From the NCBI RefSeq assembly GCF_036013915.1, contig NZ_CP107899.1:1426001-1490000 (forward strand): 64,000 nt of DNA, written 5' to 3'. A program made the position numbers and the translations under genes. Positions 17,356 to 26,323 of this stretch are shown piece after piece (within the stretch, counting starts at the first letter, position 1; each line of letters begins with the position of its first letter). The notes beneath the pieces are model-generated. The model saw only the letters and a list, made by a program, of their open reading frames with translations, was not told the DNA's origin and made no database searches. This DNA comes from Streptomyces sp. NBC_00464 (GTDB lineage Bacteria; Actinomycetota; Actinomycetes; Streptomycetales; Streptomycetaceae).

Positions 17356-18144
17356 ATGAGCGGAGTTTCAGTGACCAAGGGCGCCGAGGACGCTGCACCC
17401 GCGCCCGGCGGCGACCTGGTCGTGCTGAGCAACGTCAACAAGCACTTCGGCGCGCTGCATGTGCTCCAGGACATCGACCTGACGATCGCCCGTGGCGAGG
17501 TCGTGGTCGTCATCGGACCCTCCGGGTCCGGGAAGTCCACGCTGTGCCGCACGATCAACCGCTTGGAGACGATCGACTCGGGCGCGATCACGATCGACGG
17601 AAAGCCCCTGCCCGAAGAGGGCAAGGAGCTGGCGAGGCTGCGTGCCGATGTCGGCATGGTCTTCCAGTCGTTCAATCTCTTCGCCCACAAGACGGTGCTC
17701 GAGAACGTGACGCTCGGCCAGCTCAAGGTCCGCAAGGCGGACAAGAAGGCTGCCGAGGACAAGGCGCGTTCGCTGCTCGACCGGGTGGGCGTCGCGACCC
17801 AGGCCGACAAGTACCCGTCGCAGCTCTCCGGCGGTCAGCAGCAACGTGTGGCGATCGCACGGGCGTTGGCGATGGACCCGAAGGTCATGCTCTTCGACGA
17901 GCCGACCTCCGCGCTCGACCCGGAGATGATCAACGAGGTGCTGGAGGTCATGCAGCAGCTCGCCCGCGAGGGGATGACCATGGTCGTCGTCACCCACGAG
18001 ATGGGCTTCGCGCGTTCCGCGGCCAACCGGGTCGTCTTCATGGCGGACGGGAAGATCGTCGAAGAAGCCACGCCCGACCAGTTCTTCAGCAACCCGCGCA
18101 GTGACCGTGCCAAGGACTTCCTGTCGAAGATCCTTCACCACTGA
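17356..18144 (+). CDS. gluA: Glutamate ABC importer ATPase GluA
   Basis: ATP-binding subunit of the GluABCD glutamate uptake system, 262 residues. Walker [10 protein letters not shown] at 54-62, Q-loop in MVFQSFNLF, signature LSGGQ at 157-161, Walker B LFDEP at 179-183, H-loop in VVTHEMGFA. This is the polar-amino-acid ABC type. The first about 18 residues are poorly conserved, and a GTG at codon 7 is an alternative start. It is first in a four-gene operon and is controlled by the adjacent GluR-GluK pair. Confidence 0.95.
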   Translation: MSGVSVTKGAEDAAPAPGGDLVVLSNVNKHFGALHVLQDIDLTIARGEVVVVIGPSGSGKSTLCRTINRLETIDSGAITIDGKPLPEEGKELARLRADVGMVFQSFNLFAHKTVLENVTLGQLKVRKADKKAAEDKARSLLDRVGVATQADKYPSQLSGGQQQRVAIARALAMDPKVMLFDEPTSALDPEMINEVLEVMQQLAREGMTMVVVTHEMGFARSAANRVVFMADGKIVEEATPDQFFSNPRSDRAKDFLSKILHH

Positions 18145-18213
18145 TGGAGCCTTCAGCGCCGGTTTCCGGACCGGCTGATCACTCACATCGCGTCAACTCT
18201 AGGGAATTTCACC

Positions 18214-19056
18214 ATGCAGCTTCGTAAGGTCACCGCCGCCTCGGCCGCCGTGCTCGCCCTCGCCCTGACCGCCACCGCCTGTGGTTCCGACGACAAGGAC
18301 GACGCGTCCGGTTCGGGCGGCGGCAAGAAGATCACGATCGGTATCAAGATCGACCAGCCGGGTATCGGTCTGAAGACCCCGGACGGCAAGTTCACCGGCT
18401 TCGACGTCGATGTCGCCACGTACGTCGCCAAGGAACTGGGCTACGACGCCAAGAACATCGAGTTCAAGGAGACCAAGAGCGCCGACCGTGAGACGTCGAT
18501 CGAGCGCGGTGACGTGAAGTTCATCGCCGCCTCCTACTCGATCAACGACGAGCGGCTGGCGAAGGTCGACTTCGCGGGCCCGTACCTCCTGGCCCACCAG
18601 GACATCCTGGTCCGCGCGGACGACACCTCCATCAAGGCGCCCGAGGACCTGAACAACAAGAAGCTCTGCTCGGTCACCGGCTCGACCTCGGCGCAGAACG
18701 TCCACGACAAGCTGGCCCCGAAGGCGGACCTTCAGGAGTACGGCGGCTACTCGGAGTGCCTGACCGGCCTGGAGAACGAGGCTGTTGACGCGCTGACCAC
18801 GGATGACAGCATCCTGGCCGGCTACGCCTCGCAGGACGTCAACAAGGGCAAGTTCAAGCTGGCCGGCTTCAAGATGACCAACGAGAACTACGGCATCGGC
18901 CTGAAGAAGGGCGACGCCGACCTCAAGAAGAAGATCAACGACGCGCTCACCAAGATGGTCTCGGACGGTTCGTGGGAGAAGGCCGTGAAGGCCAACTTCG
19001 GCCCGGCAGGCTACAAGAACGAGCCCGCCCCGAAGATCGGCAACGTCGTCAAGTGA
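18214..19056 (+). CDS. gluB: Glutamate-binding lipoprotein GluB
   Basis: Extracytoplasmic solute-binding protein of 280 residues (SBP family 3). The signal peptide leads to Cys23 in TATACGSDDKDD, so it is probably lipid-anchored. Conserved family elements are KFTGFDVDVATYVAKELGY, RxxSIERGDVKFIAASYSIN and GSTSAQN. Lys-rich tail segments are typical. It lies 69 bases after gluA and 74 bases before gluC, the latter gap containing a stem-loop that could favour higher expression of the binding protein than of the permeases. Confidence 0.95.
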   Translation: MQLRKVTAASAAVLALALTATACGSDDKDDASGSGGGKKITIGIKIDQPGIGLKTPDGKFTGFDVDVATYVAKELGYDAKNIEFKETKSADRETSIERGDVKFIAASYSINDERLAKVDFAGPYLLAHQDILVRADDTSIKAPEDLNNKKLCSVTGSTSAQNVHDKLAPKADLQEYGGYSECLTGLENEAVDALTTDDSILAGYASQDVNKGKFKLAGFKMTNENYGIGLKKGDADLKKKINDALTKMVSDGSWEKAVKANFGPAGYKNEPAPKIGNVVK

Positions 19057-19070
19057 AGCAGGGCTGACCG

Positions 19071-19098
19071 GGCGCGCCGCCACTGACGGCGGCGCGCC
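19071..19098 (+). promoter_or_regulatory. Intra-operon stem-loop between gluB and gluC
   Basis: Perfect 11-bp GC-only stem (19071-19081 with 19088-19098) around an ACTGAC loop. Stem-loops right after the binding-protein gene of ABC importers commonly stabilise upstream mRNA or partly terminate; either would explain an excess of binding protein. Confidence 0.7.
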
Positions 19099-19130
19099 GT
19101 GCCCTCCTACACGCGGAAGCGCGGGAGATC

Positions 19131-19796
19131 GTGTTCGACTTTCTTGATGGTTACGACCTGCTGGGGGCCTTCTGGGTGACGGTGCAACTCACCGTCTACT
19201 CCGCCCTCGGCTCCCTCATATGGGGAACGCTGCTGGCCGGCATGAAGGTCAGCCCGGTCCCCCTGATGCGCGGTTTCGCGACCGGCTACATCAACGTGGT
19301 CAGGAATATCCCCCTGACCGTGATCATTATGTTCTCCTCGCTGGGTCTGTACTCGACGCTGGCCGTCAGTCTCGGCGCAACCGACATCACGGGCATCAAC
19401 TTCCGGCTCGCGGTCCTGGCGTTGAGCGCCTACACCGCCGCGTTCGTGTGCGAAGCCCTGCGGTCCGGCATCAACACGGTGCCGGTCGGTCAGGCCGAAG
19501 CGGCACGCGCCCTCGGCCTGAGCTTCACCCAGGTACTGCGGCTGATCATCCTCCCGCAGGCCTTCCGCGCGGTCGTCAATCCGCTCTCCAACGTGCTGAT
19601 CGCGCTGACGAAGAACACCACCGTCGCTTCCGCGATCGGGGTGGCGGAGGCCTCCTACCTGATGAAGAAGATGATCGAGAACGAAGCGCAGCTGCTTCTG
19701 ATCTCGGCTGTCTTCGCGTTCGGCTTCATCGTTCTGACCCTCCCGACCGGCCTCATCCTCGGCTGGGTGAGCAAGAAGGTGGCGGTGAAGCGATGA
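19131..19796 (+). CDS. gluC: Glutamate ABC importer permease GluC
   Basis: Inner-membrane permease of 221 residues with about five transmembrane helices (HEQRo/HisMQ type). The EAA coupling loop reads EAARALGLSFTQVLRLIILPQAFR. Translation starts at GTG 19131 after CGGGAG. Its stop codon overlaps the ATG of gluD (ATGA), so the two permease halves are translationally coupled. Confidence 0.93.
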   Translation: MFDFLDGYDLLGAFWVTVQLTVYSALGSLIWGTLLAGMKVSPVPLMRGFATGYINVVRNIPLTVIIMFSSLGLYSTLAVSLGATDITGINFRLAVLALSAYTAAFVCEALRSGINTVPVGQAEAARALGLSFTQVLRLIILPQAFRAVVNPLSNVLIALTKNTTVASAIGVAEASYLMKKMIENEAQLLLISAVFAFGFIVLTLPTGLILGWVSKKVAVKR

Positions 19797-20704
19797 CCTC
19801 GGTCCTCTACGACGCCCAGGGGCCGCGCGCCAAGCGTCGGAACATCCTCTACACCGTCCTGTTCGTGCTGGGCGCGGCAGCCGTGGTGTGGTGGGTGTAC
19901 GACGGTCTCGCCTCCAAGCACCAGCTCGACTGGATCAAGTGGAAGCCCTTCTTCACCAGCTCCCAGCCGTGGGAGACATACATCTGGCCGGGGCTCCAGA
20001 ACACGCTCAAGGCGGCGTTCTTCGCGCTGATCATCGCGCTTCCGCTGGGCGCGCTGTTCGGAATCGGCCGGCTCTCGGACCACCGGTGGATGCGGGCACC
20101 GTCCGGTGCGGTCGTGGAGTTCTTCCGGGCCATTCCGGTCCTGATCCTGATGCTCATCGCGAACCAGGCCTACTTCGAGTACACCAGCCTCGACCCGGAC
20201 ACCCGTCTGCTGTACGCCGTGATCACGGGGCTGGTGCTCTACAACGCCTCGGTGCTCGCCGAGATCGTGCGGGCCGGCATTCTGACGCTCCCCTCGGGGC
20301 AGACGGACGCGGCCAAGGCGATCGGCATGCGCAAGGGCCAGACCATGGTCTTCGTGCTGCTGCCGCAGGCGGTGACCGCGATGCTGCCGGCGATCGTCAG
20401 CCAGGTCGTGGTGATCGTGAAGGACACGGCACTCGGTGGCGCGGTGCTCAGCTTCCCGGAGCTGCTGGCCTCGGTCCGGCCGATGGCCGCGAACTACGGC
20501 GCGAACACCATCGCGTGCTTCACGATCATCGCCGTGATCTACCTCGCGGTGAACTTCGCCCTCACGTCGTTCGCGAGCTGGCTTGAGCAGCGGCTCCGGC
20601 GCGCGAAGAAGAGCACGGGCGCCGTCGTGGGCACCGGCCCCGGGGGCGACCTGGAGACGATCGGTGCGCCGTCGCTCAGAATCGATGACGGGCACGCCGT
20701 CTGA
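19793..20704 (+). CDS. gluD: Glutamate ABC importer permease GluD
   Basis: Second permease, 303 residues. An N-terminal helix (about 18-38) and a longer extracytoplasmic stretch precede the HisM-like core; the EAA loop is DAAKAIGMRKGQTMVFVLLPQAV. The C-terminal about 30 residues are hydrophilic with an Arg/Lys cluster (EQRLRRAKK). Starts by ATGA overlap with gluC. A perfect 36-base palindrome ends the operon. Confidence 0.93.
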   Translation: MTSVLYDAQGPRAKRRNILYTVLFVLGAAAVVWWVYDGLASKHQLDWIKWKPFFTSSQPWETYIWPGLQNTLKAAFFALIIALPLGALFGIGRLSDHRWMRAPSGAVVEFFRAIPVLILMLIANQAYFEYTSLDPDTRLLYAVITGLVLYNASVLAEIVRAGILTLPSGQTDAAKAIGMRKGQTMVFVLLPQAVTAMLPAIVSQVVVIVKDTALGGAVLSFPELLASVRPMAANYGANTIACFTIIAVIYLAVNFALTSFASWLEQRLRRAKKSTGAVVGTGPGGDLETIGAPSLRIDDGHAV

Positions 20705-20724
20705 CGGCTCGTCGACCGACGTCC

Positions 20725-20760
20725 GCGAGGGGCGGTGGCGCATGCGCCACCGCCCCTCGC
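20725..20760 (+). terminator. Terminator of gluABCD
   Basis: Perfect 36-base palindrome with 18-base arms (start GCGAGGGGCGG, centre GCATGC), 20 bases after the gluD stop. No U tract. In DNA it could also cruciform, but its place after the operon favours termination. Confidence 0.88.
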
Positions 20761-20943
20761 CGCGTTCCGGTGTCACTTGACGCACGCACCCCCAGTAGGT
20801 TGCATACGTTCTGTGATCGCGCCCCGAGCCTCCGCTGCCGCATCTCCTTCGACGCCGTCCTCCGTCTCAGGGGCCGCCCCGGCCTCCTCGCTCCTCTCGC
20901 GCGCCTCCGGGCGTCCGACCGCAGGTGTTCCGGGGGCCGCGCC

Positions 20944-22557
20944 GTGGACCCGGTGATCATCGTCGGCGCCGGGCCCGTGGGCCTGGTGCTGTCGCTCGCC
21001 CTGGCGGCGCAGGGTGTGCCCTGTGTGCTCCTCGACGAGGACCCGGGCAAGGACGAGACCCGTCCGGCCCGCACGGTCGTGCTGCGCGAGGACACCGCCG
21101 ACCTGGTCGAACGGCTCGGCTGCAAGACGCTCCAGGACGAGGGCCTTCGCTGGTCCGGCTGGCGGTCCGTGCGGCGCAGGCAGCTCGTACGCGAACTCGC
21201 GCTCGGCGAAGGCGCGCCCGACGGCGGTCTGTCGGCCGCCCCCGTCCACGTACCGCAGCACGCGCTGGTGCGTGGGCTGCGGGACGCGGTCGCCGCGCAG
21301 GATCTCGTACAGACGGCACGGCTCAGCCGGATCGACACGCTGGAGCAGGACCGCGACGGGGTCACGGTGCACACGCGCGAGCCCGGTTCCACCTGGTGGC
21401 GCGGGAGTTACCTGGTCGGCTGCGACGGGGCCAGGTCCACCGTGCGCAAGCTCCTCGACATCCGGTTTCCCGGGCGTACGGCGGTGGAGCGGCATGCCGT
21501 CGCCGCGCTGCGCACCGAACTGCCCTGGCCCGGCGAGGCCGTACTGCACCGGCTGCCGCCCTGGCGCACCGGTGGCGCCGAGGTCACCGCGCGGCCGCTG
21601 CCGGACGGTGTCTGGCGGCTGGACTGGCTGCTGCCGCCACGGGGCGAACTCGTCACGCCGGACGCCCTTGTCACCCGGGTCCGGGACACCCTGGCCGGCT
21701 GGTGCGGCGAGACGCCCCCGTACGAACTGCTGGACACCGGGGTCTACACGCTCCACCACCGGCTCGCGCGGCGGTGGCGGGTGAAGCGGGCCTTCCTGGC
21801 AGGGGACGCCGCCCATCTGCTGGGTGCCCTCGGTACCCAGGGGCTGGACGAGGGGCTGCGGGACGCCGAGAACCTGGCGTGGAAGCTGGCACTGGCCTGG
21901 CATCACGGCGCCCATGACGTGCTGCTCGACAGCTACCAGGCCGAGCGGCGGGCGGCAGTCGCCTCACGGCTGCGCGCCGCCGACCAGTCGCTGCCGATAC
22001 TGCGGGGCGGCGGGGGGCTGCGGACGCTGATTCCCGGGAGCGCACGGGGGCACGACTCGCTCCTCACCGACGGGCATCTGGGCTGCGGCCCACTCGGTGC
22101 GCCCCCGTCCTACTCCCATTCCCCCCTTGCGCCCCCGCGCGCCGAGGCGCACACCGCGGTGGGTACGCCCCCCGGTGCGCCGGTCGCGGATGTACGGGTC
22201 ACCGCGCCCGACGGCACGACCGTGCGGCTTCGGGAACGGCTGGGGCAGGGCCATCTTCTCGTGGTGCTCGTGGCACCGGGTACGGGGGTCTGGGACCGCC
22301 GGCACTGGATGCGGGCCGGCGTCATGCCCCGGCTCGTCGAGGCGGTCGACGGCCTGCCGGTGAAGGCCGAACTGCTGGTCACCGAGAGCTATCCGGGCGC
22401 GTCCGCGCACACCGTGCTGCTGGTCCGGCCGGACGGCCATCTCGTGGAGTCGTTCGGCGGGGTCCGGCCGGCGGAACTCCTCGCGGCGGCGGACGCGGCG
22501 CGCGGCGGCGCGGTTCTCACCTCCGTGCGCTCCGACCGGACCGCAGACATCAATTGA
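20944..22557 (+). CDS. FAD-dependent aromatic monooxygenase (PheA/TfdB-like)
   Basis: Flavin hydroxylase of 537 residues. The GTG at 20944 is chosen because the FAD-binding VIIVGAGPVGLVLSLAL motif should begin within a few residues of the start; longer upstream extensions are Arg-rich and unlike the family. The second FAD motifs follow: GCDGARSTVRKLL and, later, FLAGDAAHLLGALGTQGLDEGLRDAENLAWKLA cut by usual spacing. The C-terminal about 150 residues have the thioredoxin-like fold of phenol hydroxylases. It likely hydroxylates an aromatic substrate with NAD(P)H; the substrate is unknown and no cluster surrounds it. The -35 box of the downstream leader-peptide promoter overlaps its stop codon. 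Confidence 0.85.
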   Translation: MDPVIIVGAGPVGLVLSLALAAQGVPCVLLDEDPGKDETRPARTVVLREDTADLVERLGCKTLQDEGLRWSGWRSVRRRQLVRELALGEGAPDGGLSAAPVHVPQHALVRGLRDAVAAQDLVQTARLSRIDTLEQDRDGVTVHTREPGSTWWRGSYLVGCDGARSTVRKLLDIRFPGRTAVERHAVAALRTELPWPGEAVLHRLPPWRTGGAEVTARPLPDGVWRLDWLLPPRGELVTPDALVTRVRDTLAGWCGETPPYELLDTGVYTLHHRLARRWRVKRAFLAGDAAHLLGALGTQGLDEGLRDAENLAWKLALAWHHGAHDVLLDSYQAERRAAVASRLRAADQSLPILRGGGGLRTLIPGSARGHDSLLTDGHLGCGPLGAPPSYSHSPLAPPRAEAHTAVGTPPGAPVADVRVTAPDGTTVRLRERLGQGHLLVVLVAPGTGVWDRRHWMRAGVMPRLVEAVDGLPVKAELLVTESYPGASAHTVLLVRPDGHLVESFGGVRPAELLAAADAARGGAVLTSVRSDRTADIN

Positions 22558-22582
22558 CCGACGCAGGCGCACATGGTCTACT
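22554..22582 (+). promoter_or_regulatory. Promoter of the Cys leader-cdo-rhodanese operon
   Basis: TTGACC (22554-22559) and TCTACT (22577-22582) are separated by exactly 17 bases, matching housekeeping sigma spacing. The -35 box contains the TGA stop of the monooxygenase gene. A start 7-8 bases after the -10 box would fall on or next to the A of the leader ATG at 22590, giving a leaderless mRNA; no Shine-Dalgarno is visible before that ATG. Confidence 0.65.
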
Positions 22583-22589
22583 CCGGAAC

Positions 22590-22676
22590 ATGACCGACAC
22601 CGATGTGCGCCTGTGGCGGAGGGTCCATATGGACCTCCTCCGCTATGCGGGCTGCGTGTGTCGCCCGTCCTGCTGA
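22590..22676 (+). CDS. Cysteine-rich leader peptide (28 aa), putative cysteine attenuator
   Basis: Tiny ORF of 28 codons whose C-terminal part ends CVCRPSC, with three Cys in the last seven residues, preceded by RVHMDLLRYAG. The block RLWRRVHMDL-RYAGCVCRPSC is a known recurring 'putative leader peptide' in front of sulfur-metabolism genes in Streptomyces. It lies 74 bases before cysteine dioxygenase. The established parallel is the polycysteine upstream ORFs of mycobacteria, where ribosome stalling at Cys codons senses cysteine. The transcript seems leaderless (see promoter). Here the regulated genes consume cysteine, so the response would be opposite in logic to that of biosynthetic genes. 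Confidence 0.85.
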   Translation: MTDTDVRLWRRVHMDLLRYAGCVCRPSC

Positions 22677-22750
22677 ATCGCCTTCTCCTGCTCCGCCGCG
22701 CGCTGTGACGTACGGCCGGAGCGTCCACGCGAACTCTCAGGACGGTCCCT

Positions 22751-23287
22751 GTGTCTGCCTCTCCCTCCCCTGTGCCCGTGCGTACGTCCGACCCCGGTCC
22801 GACCGCTGCGGAACTACTCGACTTCGTCCGCAGCACCGCCGCGGACGCCGCACTCATCGCCTCACTCCCCCTCGACCCCGAGGGCCGAACCTGGATCCGG
22901 CTCGACGGGCCCGGCGGCAGCGAGGCCTGGCTGATCGGCTGGCCGCCCGGCACGGGAACCGGCTGGCACGACCACGCCGATTCGATCGGTGCCTTCCTCA
23001 CCGCGGCCGGCACGCTGAAGGAACACGCGCTCGCGGCGCGGCTGCCCACCGACGGCTGGAAGACGCTGGAACTGTCCGAGGACATCGACCGCTCACGGGA
23101 GTTGACGACCGGTCAGGGCAAGGCGTTCGGCCGGCACCACGTCCACGAGGTGCTGAACGAGTCGGCCACGGAGCACGCCGTCTCCGTCCACGCGTACTAC
23201 CCGCCGCTGCCGCAGATCCGGCGCTACAGCCGCACCGGCGCGGTGCTCCGCCTGGAGCAGACCGAGCGTCCGGAGGACTGGCAGTGA
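22751..23287 (+). CDS. Cysteine dioxygenase (cupin)
   Basis: Fe(II) cupin of 178 residues that oxidises L-cysteine to cysteine sulfinate. Starts at GTG 22751 after GGACGG. Cupin motif 1 is GWHDHADSIGAF, giving the HxH iron ligands, and motif 2 is GRHHVHEVLNES with the third His. A Tyr in VHAYYPPL is where the family's Tyr near the active site is expected. Follows the Cys leader peptide and overlaps the rhodanese start by GTGA, so these three make one cysteine-responsive sulfur-catabolic unit. 3-mercaptopropionate dioxygenase is an alternative specificity. Confidence 0.88.
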   Translation: MSASPSPVPVRTSDPGPTAAELLDFVRSTAADAALIASLPLDPEGRTWIRLDGPGGSEAWLIGWPPGTGTGWHDHADSIGAFLTAAGTLKEHALAARLPTDGWKTLELSEDIDRSRELTTGQGKAFGRHHVHEVLNESATEHAVSVHAYYPPLPQIRRYSRTGAVLRLEQTERPEDWQ

Positions 23288-23697
23288 GCGACGAGGTACG
23301 GCACAACGGTGGCGACGACCGGGTCGGGATCGACGAGCTCCTGGAGCGGGTCCGGGCCGGATACGAACGGCTCGGACCGCAGGAGGCCAAGGCGGCGGCC
23401 GAGGAGGGCGCGTTGCTCGTGGACATCCGCTACGCGGAACTGCGGGCGCGGGACGGGCTGATTCCGGGGGCGCTGGTCGTCGAACGCAACGAGCTGGAAT
23501 GGCGGCTGGACCCGCAGGGAAGCCATCGCGCGGCAGAGGCCGTGAGCCACGGTCTGCAGGTGGTGGTGATCTGCAACGAGGGGTACGCGTCCAGCCTTGC
23601 CGCCGAGTCTCTGCACCGGCTCGGGCTGTACCGGGCGACGGACCTGATCGGCGGTTTCCAGGCCTGGCGCGCGGCGGGGCTCCCGGTCGAGGTGTGA
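23284..23697 (+). CDS. Rhodanese-like sulfurtransferase
   Basis: Single-domain rhodanese of 137 residues starting at the GTG that overlaps the cysteine dioxygenase stop. The catalytic Cys lies in VVVICNEGYASSLAA, a loop CNEGYAS of the normal six-residue active-site type. The CH2A-like motif and GGFQAWRAAGLPV end are present. It probably handles sulfane sulfur or persulfide produced alongside cysteine oxidation; the exact acceptor (thiosulfate, thiol) is not determined. The first about 25 residues are a polar extension. Confidence 0.88.
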   Translation: MSDEVRHNGGDDRVGIDELLERVRAGYERLGPQEAKAAAEEGALLVDIRYAELRARDGLIPGALVVERNELEWRLDPQGSHRAAEAVSHGLQVVVICNEGYASSLAAESLHRLGLYRATDLIGGFQAWRAAGLPVEV

Positions 23698-23764
23698 CCG
23701 GGAGCCCTGACGGGGCCTTCGAGCCCCGGCGGGCAGCGGGCATTGGAGCCCGGCCCGTCGTCGG

Positions 23765-26323
23765 TCACCGGCTCGTGACGGCCTCCACCGGGCGGGCCTT
23801 CAGGGCCATCCGGCCGGGCAGCGCCGTCGCGACCAGGGCGAGCAGGGCGGCGGCGCCCACCACGGTCGCGTACACCAGCGGCCTCACGGAGGGCGCCGCG
23901 CCGCCCGTCATGCCGATACTGAAGGCCGTCAGTACGGCGAGCGCGATCCCGGTGCCGAGAGCGGCCGCGACGAGCAGGACCGACAGGGCCTCGATACGAA
24001 GCATCCGCAGCACCTGACGGCGGGTCGCCCCGGCCAGTCTGAGGAGTGCGAACTCCTTGAGCCGCTCGGAGACCGACATGGCGAGCGTGTTGACGACGGC
24101 GATGGCGGTGAAGGCCAGGACCAGTCCCATGGCGAGCAGGTTGACCTCGGCGTTCTCCTGCTGGCGTGCCGCCTGGAGCCGGTCCGCTTCGGCAGGTGCG
24201 GCAACCGCGACACTGGGGAACTTGCCCAGTACGGCCGTCAGTTCGCTGCGACTCACATCACCTGCGACCAGGACGGTCGCGGCGAGGGGGTTGTTCATGT
24301 GCCGGGCGAGCAGGTCGTGCGGCAGCGTCAGATCACCGAAGCCCAGCCCGCGGCGGTAGACGGCCGCGACCGTGAGGGTGGCGGGGGTGCCGTCGCCCAG
24401 GTGCAGCTTCAGTTCGCTGCCGGGGCGCAGCCCGAGCCGGTCGGCGGCCAGTTCACTGATCGCGGCGGTGCGGGAGCCCGCGGTGAACGCGGCGAGAGAC
24501 CCGCGCGTCACACCGGGGTCCCAGGTGCGGTCGAGTCCGGCCGCGGTGACCCCCTGGGCCTGGTACTTGTCGAGCCCGACCCGGACCGTGGTGCGGACCA
24601 CCTCCGTGGCTCCGGTGACGCCGGACGTCGTACGGACAGCTTCGGCGGCTTCCGCCGGCACGCCGGGGCCCTGCGCGCCCAGCACCCAGGTGGCGTGGGT
24701 GCCCTCACGGGCCTGGGCGAGGGCGGCGTCGCCGAGGGTCGGCTGGACGAAGAGAACCGTGCAGGTCATGCCGATGAGCAGGGTGAGCGGAGTGACGACG
24801 GAGGCCATCCGGGTGGAGTTCCCGCGGATGTTCGCCGCGGCCAGGACGCCGACGTGTCCGGCTGCCCGGAGCGCGCCCGCCAGCAGGAATGCGGCGCCTC
24901 GGACCAGGAGCGGGCCGAGCAGCGACACCGCCATGGCCAGCACCACCACGGCCAGGAAGGTGACCGGTGTCGAGGCGGCCTCGGTGTGCAGGATGCCCAG
25001 TACGGCGACGAGCACCCCGCCGCCGATGAGCAGGCCCAGGCCGGCGGCGATGCGCCCCCGGGCCGGGCGGCGACGCTCGACCGCGGACTCGGCCATGGCC
25101 TCGGCAGGCCGGAGGCGGGCGATACGACGGCCGGCGATCCGGGCGGCGGCCCAGGCACCGAGGAGGGTGACGGCCAGGGCCGCGCAGCCGGGAAGGATTC
25201 CGGCCGTCCGCTCCAGCGTCGGCGGAACCACGCCCATGTCGATGAATCGACTGTGCAGCAACCGCGCGAGCGGCAGTCCGGCAAGGGCGCCCAGCACCCC
25301 GGCCACCGCACCGACCACCAACGCCTCGCGGCCCAGCAGGCGGCGGATCTGCCGTGACGTGGCGGCGATGGTACGCAACAGGGCCAGCTCGCGGTGGCGT
25401 TGCTGGATGGAGAGCGCGAAGGTCCCGACGACCACGAGTACCGCGACCAGCAGCGAGGTACCGCCCATCGCGCCACCCATGGAGACCAGCTTGATGCGCG
25501 CGCCCGCGGCATCCAGGAACTCGACCGGGCCGCGCTCGTCTCCCGTCGAGATCTGGGCGGTGGTGCCTGAGAGGGCTTGCGTGACCTGCTGCTTCAGCCG
25601 GCCGGTGTCCGTACCGGGGGCGGGCAGCACACCCAGCGCGGAGACCTGGCCGGGGCGGGCGGCGAGGCGTTCGGCCTCCGCCGCGGAGAAGAACAGTGAG
25701 GTCTGCTGCCGGAGTTCACCGTGTCCGTCGGGGGCCGCGATGCCGCTGACACGATAGGTGTGAGGGGCCTGCGTGGACTGCACGGTAAGCCGGTCCCCGG
25801 TCCTCAGGCCTGCTCTATCGGCGAAACCCCGGTCGATCACCACGTCGTCGGCCGAGGCGGGGGCGCGGCCCGCGGTCAGGGCGAACGGGGTGAGCGGGGC
25901 GGATTCCCAGGAGTGTCCGTACGAGGGTGTGTCGCCGCCTCCCGCGTCCGCGGGCAGGGCCGACAACGGCTCGGCGAGGAAGGTCAGTTCGGGGACTACC
26001 GCGCGCACACCCGGGAGGGTGCGGATCCGGTCGGCGGCGGTGGCGGGGAGCCAGGCACGTTCGGCGACCGGTTTGGCCTTGTGCTTGACCTTCGTCTTCC
26101 CGTTTCCCTTGTGCTTCACGGTGGTCCGGTGGACGTTCTGGTCGGCGGAGACGACGAGGGGCGTCGCGGCGTAGCGCTCGGTGGCGATGCGTCCGCGCAG
26201 TCCGGTCTCCAGAAGGGTGCCGCAGGCGGTGACGAGGGCGGCGGCACACATGAGGGCCAGCAGCGCTCCGAGGAACCCGCCTTTGCGATGGTGGATGGTC
26301 CGCAGGGCATAGCGCAGCATCAT
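23765..26323 (-). CDS. FtsX/MacB-type ABC transporter permease, duplicated
   Basis: Large membrane protein of 852 residues with two FtsX domains. An N-terminal helix (about 15-40) is followed by a large extracytoplasmic MacB-PCD-like region, then three helices (about 270-400), a second half with another periplasmic domain, and a terminal set of three helices (LLAMGLVLAFTAIAVVNTLAM, then LSVLLVAAALGTGIALAVL). The ATG overlaps the stop of the regulator gene (ATGATG), so they are coupled. Such permeases normally come with an MJ0796-like ATPase encoded alongside. None is present within several kb in either direction. It may recruit an ATPase encoded elsewhere, for lipid, peptide or antibiotic export. 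Confidence 0.85.
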   Translation of the reverse strand: MMLRYALRTIHHRKGGFLGALLALMCAAALVTACGTLLETGLRGRIATERYAATPLVVSADQNVHRTTVKHKGNGKTKVKHKAKPVAERAWLPATAADRIRTLPGVRAVVPELTFLAEPLSALPADAGGGDTPSYGHSWESAPLTPFALTAGRAPASADDVVIDRGFADRAGLRTGDRLTVQSTQAPHTYRVSGIAAPDGHGELRQQTSLFFSAAEAERLAARPGQVSALGVLPAPGTDTGRLKQQVTQALSGTTAQISTGDERGPVEFLDAAGARIKLVSMGGAMGGTSLLVAVLVVVGTFALSIQQRHRELALLRTIAATSRQIRRLLGREALVVGAVAGVLGALAGLPLARLLHSRFIDMGVVPPTLERTAGILPGCAALAVTLLGAWAAARIAGRRIARLRPAEAMAESAVERRRPARGRIAAGLGLLIGGGVLVAVLGILHTEAASTPVTFLAVVVLAMAVSLLGPLLVRGAAFLLAGALRAAGHVGVLAAANIRGNSTRMASVVTPLTLLIGMTCTVLFVQPTLGDAALAQAREGTHATWVLGAQGPGVPAEAAEAVRTTSGVTGATEVVRTTVRVGLDKYQAQGVTAAGLDRTWDPGVTRGSLAAFTAGSRTAAISELAADRLGLRPGSELKLHLGDGTPATLTVAAVYRRGLGFGDLTLPHDLLARHMNNPLAATVLVAGDVSRSELTAVLGKFPSVAVAAPAEADRLQAARQQENAEVNLLAMGLVLAFTAIAVVNTLAMSVSERLKEFALLRLAGATRRQVLRMLRIEALSVLLVAAALGTGIALAVLTAFSIGMTGGAAPSVRPLVYATVVGAAALLALVATALPGRMALKARPVEAVTSR

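Noticed and set aside
20770..20943. N-terminal extension of the FAD monooxygenase
   Set aside because: It would put a 58-residue Arg-rich segment before a Rossmann fold that normally begins at the N-terminus.
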